From: Aquila chrysaetos chrysaetos
Lineage: Eukaryota; Chordata; Aves; Accipitriformes; Accipitridae
Length of the DNA stretch: 64,000 nucleotides
Direction of reading: 5' to 3'
NCBI RefSeq assembly: GCF_900496995.4
Contig: NC_044027.1
Coordinates: 7,774,743-7,838,742 of the forward strand
In this document: positions 58,824-64,000 of the stretch, piece by piece
How the letters are laid out: the number at the start of each line of letters is the position of its first letter
How positions within the stretch are numbered: the first letter of the stretch is position 1
The notes under the pieces: model-generated
What the model was told of the DNA's origin: nothing
The model's database searches: none
Seen by the model: only the letters and a program-made list of their open reading frames with translations
Made by a program: the position numbers and the translations under genes

Positions 58824-61800
58824 TGCAACAGATTAATTAATGCTCTGAAAAAAAAGCTACTTCAACAAACAGCTGCTGATGGTGGGACGCCAGCCAAGTA
58901 GCACCCCATGGGTGCTGGGCCTCTCCATCCCATCTGTACACAGGCACTAAAACCACAGTAATCTACCTGCCAGAGGCTGCATGAGATAAGTAGGTAAGAA
59001 AAAATTTAAAAGCCCATGCTTTGAGATGGAGGTAACCAGACCCATCTCAGCATGGCATGCAAGTGCTTTCTCAGAAGTTCAGCATCTCTGCAGCACTTTT
59101 GGGCACCATGTCCCTGCCCTGCACTTGACCCTTGCCCCAGCCCCCCGCAGCCAGGCTGTGCGGATGCAGGGGAGATGGTCCCTGCTCCAACAGCCTCCAG
59201 GATACATCCTGCAAGACATGAGTCCTTCCCAGGGGAGTGAAGGAGAGTGAGGTCAAATCCTGCTGTGTCAGGCAGGGTTTGTCTCTCTGCCTTGGGAGCA
59301 GTAGCCCAAGCTGAGTTTGCCTCAAGCATCCAGGACTGTTCTCCCCTCTCTCCACTACAAACCTTCCTCTTGCTATCTCCTGCTGTATCAAATCCACCAC
59401 GGGCTTATTAAAAATCATATGACTTGTGGGAAGTTGAACTTTAGCTGGTTGACAAGCTGCCCAGCTCTCCTGCATGCCTCAGAAAGTCAGGTTACCCCTG
59501 CTAGGGAAATCAATCAATCATTTACCCCCATTAAATCCATTTCTCCGTGTAATGCCATATAAACAAGCAGTATTTGCATGACAACACATGTCAAAAGAAG
59601 CTTCTCAAGGCAAGCAAGCTCTTTCCAAGAGCTCCACACACAACACCACAGCCAGCTAGTGCCAGGGACACTGAATACAGTAGTCTCTCTCCAGGAAACA
59701 AGGTATCACTGAGCACCTCCCAAAGAGCCAAAGAAAGAGAAATAGATTTGCACCTGAGATGAGCATTTTCTTATCAATGTAGCAAGCAGACTGAGCCCCT
59801 AAAGCAATCCCAGATCTGTATAGATGTTAAATCATACCAGTCCACTATGCAAAGCAGGAAGACTTGGCTATAGCTAACAGATGGAAAAACTTAAGCTAAA
59901 ACATAAGAAAAGCACAGCTCTCTTCATTTGCCTTTCGGGCTCCCACTTGCAGCTCAGCACAGAAGGGATACAGTGATTTGCATTGAATAGCTCTCAATGC
60001 ATGTTTTTTCTTCTATGAATCTGCCCCAATAAAGCTTTTGAAACTACATAAATTTCTAGCCCCAGAACATACTTTGGCCAGAAGTTGCGCAGCTTGGTAG
60101 CATGGCCCGCGGCACAGGGAGCAGGACTCAGATCTCCAGAGACTGAATGCCAGCCCAGTCTAGCCTCTGTCAGCACTGCCCGCTGCAGCAGGCTCTTCAT
60201 ATCCCCTAACGTCGCTGCAGAGCCCTTAACTCAGCTGTGGCAGAACAGCAGTGTGGTGAGCAGACTCCACAGCTGGCAGGCTCATGCCCACAATGGGTTT
60301 GTACACCGCAATTTGCTTGCTGCCCACTTCCACACCGAGGAGGGAGGGCAGCAGAGAAGAACCCCCGCAGCAACCAAGCAGTTGAGGAGCAGGAGGCTTG
60401 TAAAGATACAGTTTATGCAGCTTACCTCGCTCAGGACATCAAGGCCCATTCCCACCCCACTGTAACTCCAGCAGCTTCAACAAACTTGCAGCAGTATGGA
60501 GCGGACCCACAGTACATGCACTTTATCTAATTACAGCTGTCACTGAGGACACAGGAGGAGCACAGCACCGGCCAACCACTTGCTAAATAGCAGCAACACG
60601 ACACTTCATGTTCAGTGGCAAGAGATGTACACCTCTAGCCTTAAGCACTAGTGTTGAAGATCAGATGGGGCAGGAGCCAAAGCATTTGCCATCAATGCTC
60701 AAAGTTGAAATTTGCCTCAGAAACTGTGCTCCAAGTCAAAACCCCATGGCCTCACTTTATATAAAGCCAGTCTGCTGCTTTACACAGTTTTCATTGCAAA
60801 ATCTGCCCTTAGGGGAGATTATGCAAGACTTAATTTGAACAGTAGGAATGACCCTGAAGTGTTTTCTTTAAAGGCCCTAATGTTTTAAACTCTGACTGCA
60901 GGAAGCCGCAAAGCTTCCAGTCCCCAGCAGAAGAAAACCAGCTTCTCTGCTCACAAAGCAGACAAGCAGCAGCTTCTCCATACAGCAAGGAGCAGGGAAG
61001 TGGCAGAAAAATCACAACTTCTGCCGTAAGTGTGCTTCTCCACTTATGCTCCATGCTCTCCAGAGAACTCCTGTGCCACTCCCCAGGTGCAGGTACTTTT
61101 GGGTGCAGCCTGAAGATACCAAACATACTCCCAAAAGCTTTGCCAACTGGTGTAAAGGTGCTTTGGTTATGAGAGGACCTCCAGTTTCAGTCCATAGGCT
61201 TACACATTGCTTTGGGATCCTCTGCTTTGGGATCCTCTGAAACGTCCCTAGAAAGCACCAAACCTGATGATCACGGGCTAATAATTTAAAGGGAAAATAA
61301 CAACAGTGTATCAACAGCAAGCATCAGCAGCGGGGACTGCGGAGGGATTTACTGTGTGAGGAGGACCTTGCCTGGTGGACCAGCACAACAGAGATGCTGG
61401 AAACACAGCTGCATCTCACCCCACACAGCTTCCATGCCAGGTGCAAGTAGCAACATTCCTGCAACAGTGCCCCTTCCCAGAAGAGTAAGGCTCAATGGGA
61501 AAAGGACAAGCAAATACATGACAGGTACCCTGAGTGACTCAGCACAGACTCCTGCCTGTGGAAGGACTGTGGGCCAGGCAAGGACCCTCCAGCGAGGTCC
61601 CTGCAGGGCTCTCAGTGCTGCCCAGTCTTCCCCACGCTGACAGGCCCATCCCATGATGAGCTGACAGCCCACCTTTGCAGCCTGGTGCATCCCTCAGCTT
61701 CACTGCTCGGGTCCAGCTTGGTTTTATATTCTTTTTCTGTTCAGGGACAGGAGCACTGTAACTCTTGCCTTGTGATTTATAACCATCCACATACAGGTAG

Positions 61801-62859
61801 CTCTGCTTTGAACACTTCAGCTCCAGCTGGCATCTGTTTGGCCCCTTGCAGGTTCATGCCATGCTGTGATTGACCTTGCATGATAACAGCAATCCTCTCA
61901 CTAGTCAGTGCTGGCTTTTTACCATTGTTTATCCCACAGCTTTACCTGCACTTTGCACGCAGGTTTTACATACCTCCAACTCAGTCTTCCCTGTTGTCTG
62001 AGTGTTGTTGTTTTTTAAAAAAGAACAACAAGATACATTTGCAATTGAGGCTGAAGGCAGGACCCTGCAGCTCAAGTATGCTCTCTCCTGGGTACTGTTT
62101 CTGCACTGGAATGGCTGAACTTGGCAGGGAAATGGAAGAAAGAGACCCTGGATCTACTGGGCCACAGATGTGGGAGAATCCTGCCTGAGCTGCCCTGAGC
62201 CATTCCTTGTTGCGGCAGGGCCCTGCTTCTAGGGCTGCTCTGGGGCAGATCCATGTCTCCAAGCCAGGCGCACCAAGAAAGGGCAGGAGAAGAGGAACCT
62301 TTTCTGCAGAGACGGCTGAAAACACATCTCTCCTTCAGCAAATCAGAGCCAGCATGTGCACCGCATGTGTGAGCAGCATCAGAGGCAAACTACTTGCTTG
62401 GACATAGGGAAAGGTGACACAGAGCAACTGCCTAGCAACTCCATGTCCCCCCTTGGGATCTACTTTTTTCTTGCAGTCTTCCAAAAAGCCCAGAGCCCCT
62501 CTCTGAATTAAGGCTAGGGACAGTGCTAGAGACATTGGTGTCCATGGGCCACCAAGCAGGTCCTGGGGGCAGCAGCTGGGAAACCACCTCTGGCTCCACT
62601 CAGGACCAGCCCAGGCCAGGAGAACTGCCAAACCGCTCCGTCCCAAAGCTGCTGCTCCTCGCCGTCACTCTCAGGAACAGCTCTCACCCGCACCCTGCCT
62701 GCTCAGCCCCTCCCGTCAGGAGGCTTTAGGACAAAGCGGACTCTTGGGAATACAATCGGCTCGCCCTCCGTCCCTCCAAAGAGGACACGGGGCAGCCAGC
62801 AGGGCTTAATTAATAAAACACTGTCGCCTTGCAGCTCGCTCAAGTACTCTACGAGCGGC

Positions 62860-63520
62860 AGGGCCACAGTGCCGGGGTATCCGCCACGCCGGGGCTCCCC
62901 CGCAGCTTGCCCGGGGACAGCAGAGACCGCGGGCGGCGGCTCGGGGCGGGTGGCGGCTGCGGCCGGCGCCGCTGCCCCAGGCCGGCTTCCCACGCCCAGG
63001 GCTCCGCTCCCGGCGAGAGAAAGGGGAGTCCGAGGGCGCTTGGGGAGCGGGGCGCGGCCCGCCCGCTCCAGAGCTTCCTGGCGGCGGGCGCCGGCCCAGG
63101 CGGCGGGGACGCGGCGGGGACGCGGCGGGACACGGCGCGGGGCAGCCCAGGCTCCGGCTCGGCGGCCCCCCGCCCGGCCCGAGCGCCGACTCACCTGCTC
63201 CGGCTCGGCCCCGCCGGGCCCGGGTCCCGCAGGACGCCTTGCCGTCGGCTCGGCTCGGCACAAGCGCCGCTCCCCCGGCGTGAGCCCGCACGGCTGGGCT
63301 CGGCTCGGCCCCGCCCGCCCCGGCAGCGACGCGCCACCCCCCGTGCCGTGCACCGGCCCCCCTCCAAAGGCAGGCATCATCGCCCCAGGACGCCCCTTTC
63401 CCAAACCCCCGCAGGGCTTCCCCCAGTGCCGCAGCCCCGCCCCGGTACAAAGGGCCGCGGCTCCCGGGGCAGCTGCCCCCGCCCAGCACACGGCATTGGC
63501 ATCGCTCATGTCCAGCCTGG
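62860..63520. promoter_or_regulatory. CpG island, candidate kinase promoter
   Basis: Very GC-rich sequence dense in CG dinucleotides (ggcggcggc, gcgcggcccgcc, cggctcggcccc), unlike the CpG-poor DNA on both sides. Such islands mark broad vertebrate promoters. The nearest gene whose 5' end is unaccounted for is the minus-strand kinase. It could also serve a gene beyond 64000. Confidence 0.7.
63195..63520 (-). other. Candidate 5' untranslated exon ending at a strong donor
   Basis: On the minus strand the island contains gagccggagcag|gtgagtc, a near-consensus donor with the exon ending at 63195. Its natural partner is the acceptor before the first coding exon of the kinase (ttatag at about 45404), although that acceptor has a poor pyrimidine tract. 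The upstream edge of the exon cannot be fixed; I use the edge of the island. Confidence 0.35.
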
Positions 63521-64000
63521 GGCTCTGCATCAGCTGCCCCACGGTGCTCCCCAGGCCCAACCTCCTCCGTGAAGCACAGCAAAGGCGACCCCCAACTGTC
63601 GCCCCTCCCGTGCCCCGCTCGAGGTCAGGAATTTCCCCCACCCCACGGTGGGACCGTGGCTGGCCCAGTCAGATCCCTCCGCCCTGCCCCACGCAGCACC
63701 CGGGAGCACGTTGGCTCCGGACGATGGCTGAGGGCCGCTCAGAGCAAAGGCAGTTCAAATTCCAGATGTGCCACACGTGCACATGGAAGAACACCACTGT
63801 CAGATCCCGGACTATTAAATGGCAACAGATCCTGGCGCCGAGACTTCCCAGTACTTGCGCAAAGCCAGAGGAGCTTGTGCAACCCCAGCCTGAGGAAAGA
63901 AAGCACTTTCTATTCCTGTCTCTGATGGTGGGCTGAGTCTTCTCACCTCTCCTCCAGCTCTGCCTCCTCTCCCAGCTGCTATCCCATCCCTTCACCGTCG
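63521..64000. other. Right flank, no gene recognised
   Basis: Declining GC content. A plus-strand ATG at 63724 opens a frame, but it has no motif and no convincing donor. Confidence 0.4.

Larger units (their letters stand above)
45404..63187. other. Presumed first intron and upstream region of the kinase
   Basis: About 17.8 kb between the first coding exon and the CpG-island donor. I see no exon with matching splice sites and a meaningful product. Contents that can be named are the solo LTR at 49806-50387, simple repeats at 49741-49797 and 58810-58823, and a 15-base unit (gctttgggatcctct) repeated twice at 61209-61238. Open frames up to 281 codons in GC-rich parts (for example 48.7-49.5 kb) lack motifs. 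If transcription of the kinase begins elsewhere, part of this is intergenic. Confidence 0.45.

Noticed and set aside
62703-63936. Frames of 247-355 codons on both strands of the CpG island
   Set aside because: GC-rich DNA lacks stop codons by chance. The translations are Ala/Gly/Pro/Arg repeats with no homology I recognise, and several overlap in competing frames.

Overview
The window looks like nuclear DNA of a bird, probably Neoaves. The evidence is split genes with canonical GT-AG introns, long gene-free stretches, and LTRs whose minus-strand reading begins TGTCCTGG..TTCAGCT, an arrangement I associate with abundant avian endogenous retrovirus (ERV) families. Nothing looks bacterial or viral apart from the ERV copies. 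I could run no database search, so family names rest on motifs and exon structure.

Layout. 1-831: flank with no gene. 832-3107: tandem array of about 13.6 units with an exact 167-bp period. 3108-3957: GC-rich DNA with one convincing orphan coiled-coil exon. 3958-10634: nearly full-length, decayed ERV on the minus strand (two LTRs, Lys-type primer site, gag, pro-pol, no env) that lacks a target-site duplication. 11321-13568: relic of the 3' half of a ficolin gene on the plus strand. 18668-27067: an intact ten-exon ficolin gene on the plus strand, with a TATA box and a 330-residue product. 33940-45392: eight coding exons of a 318-residue TESK/LIMK-like protein kinase on the minus strand, convergent with ficolin. 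Its 5' untranslated exon may lie in the CpG island at about 62.86-63.52 kb, which would make an intron of about 18 kb. That intron holds a solo LTR at 49806-50387.

Biology. Ficolin is a secreted lectin of innate immunity: its fibrinogen-like head recognises acetylated ligands and its collagen-like stalk recruits lectin-pathway serine proteases. The pseudogene beside it shows that the locus once held at least two tandem ficolins. The kinase has every catalytic motif but only a few residues after the kinase fold, so it is far shorter than TESK1 or TESK2. There is no operon logic here; the two genes are neighbours with separate promoters.

Points most worth a second look: the ERV sits where the pseudogene's 5' half should be and has no target-site duplication; its pol is ERVL-like but its primer site is lysine-type; its gag region begins with a multi-pass hydrophobic leader; the intact ficolin has a Gly-to-Arg break in its collagen repeat; and the kinase is a minimal TESK-like protein.
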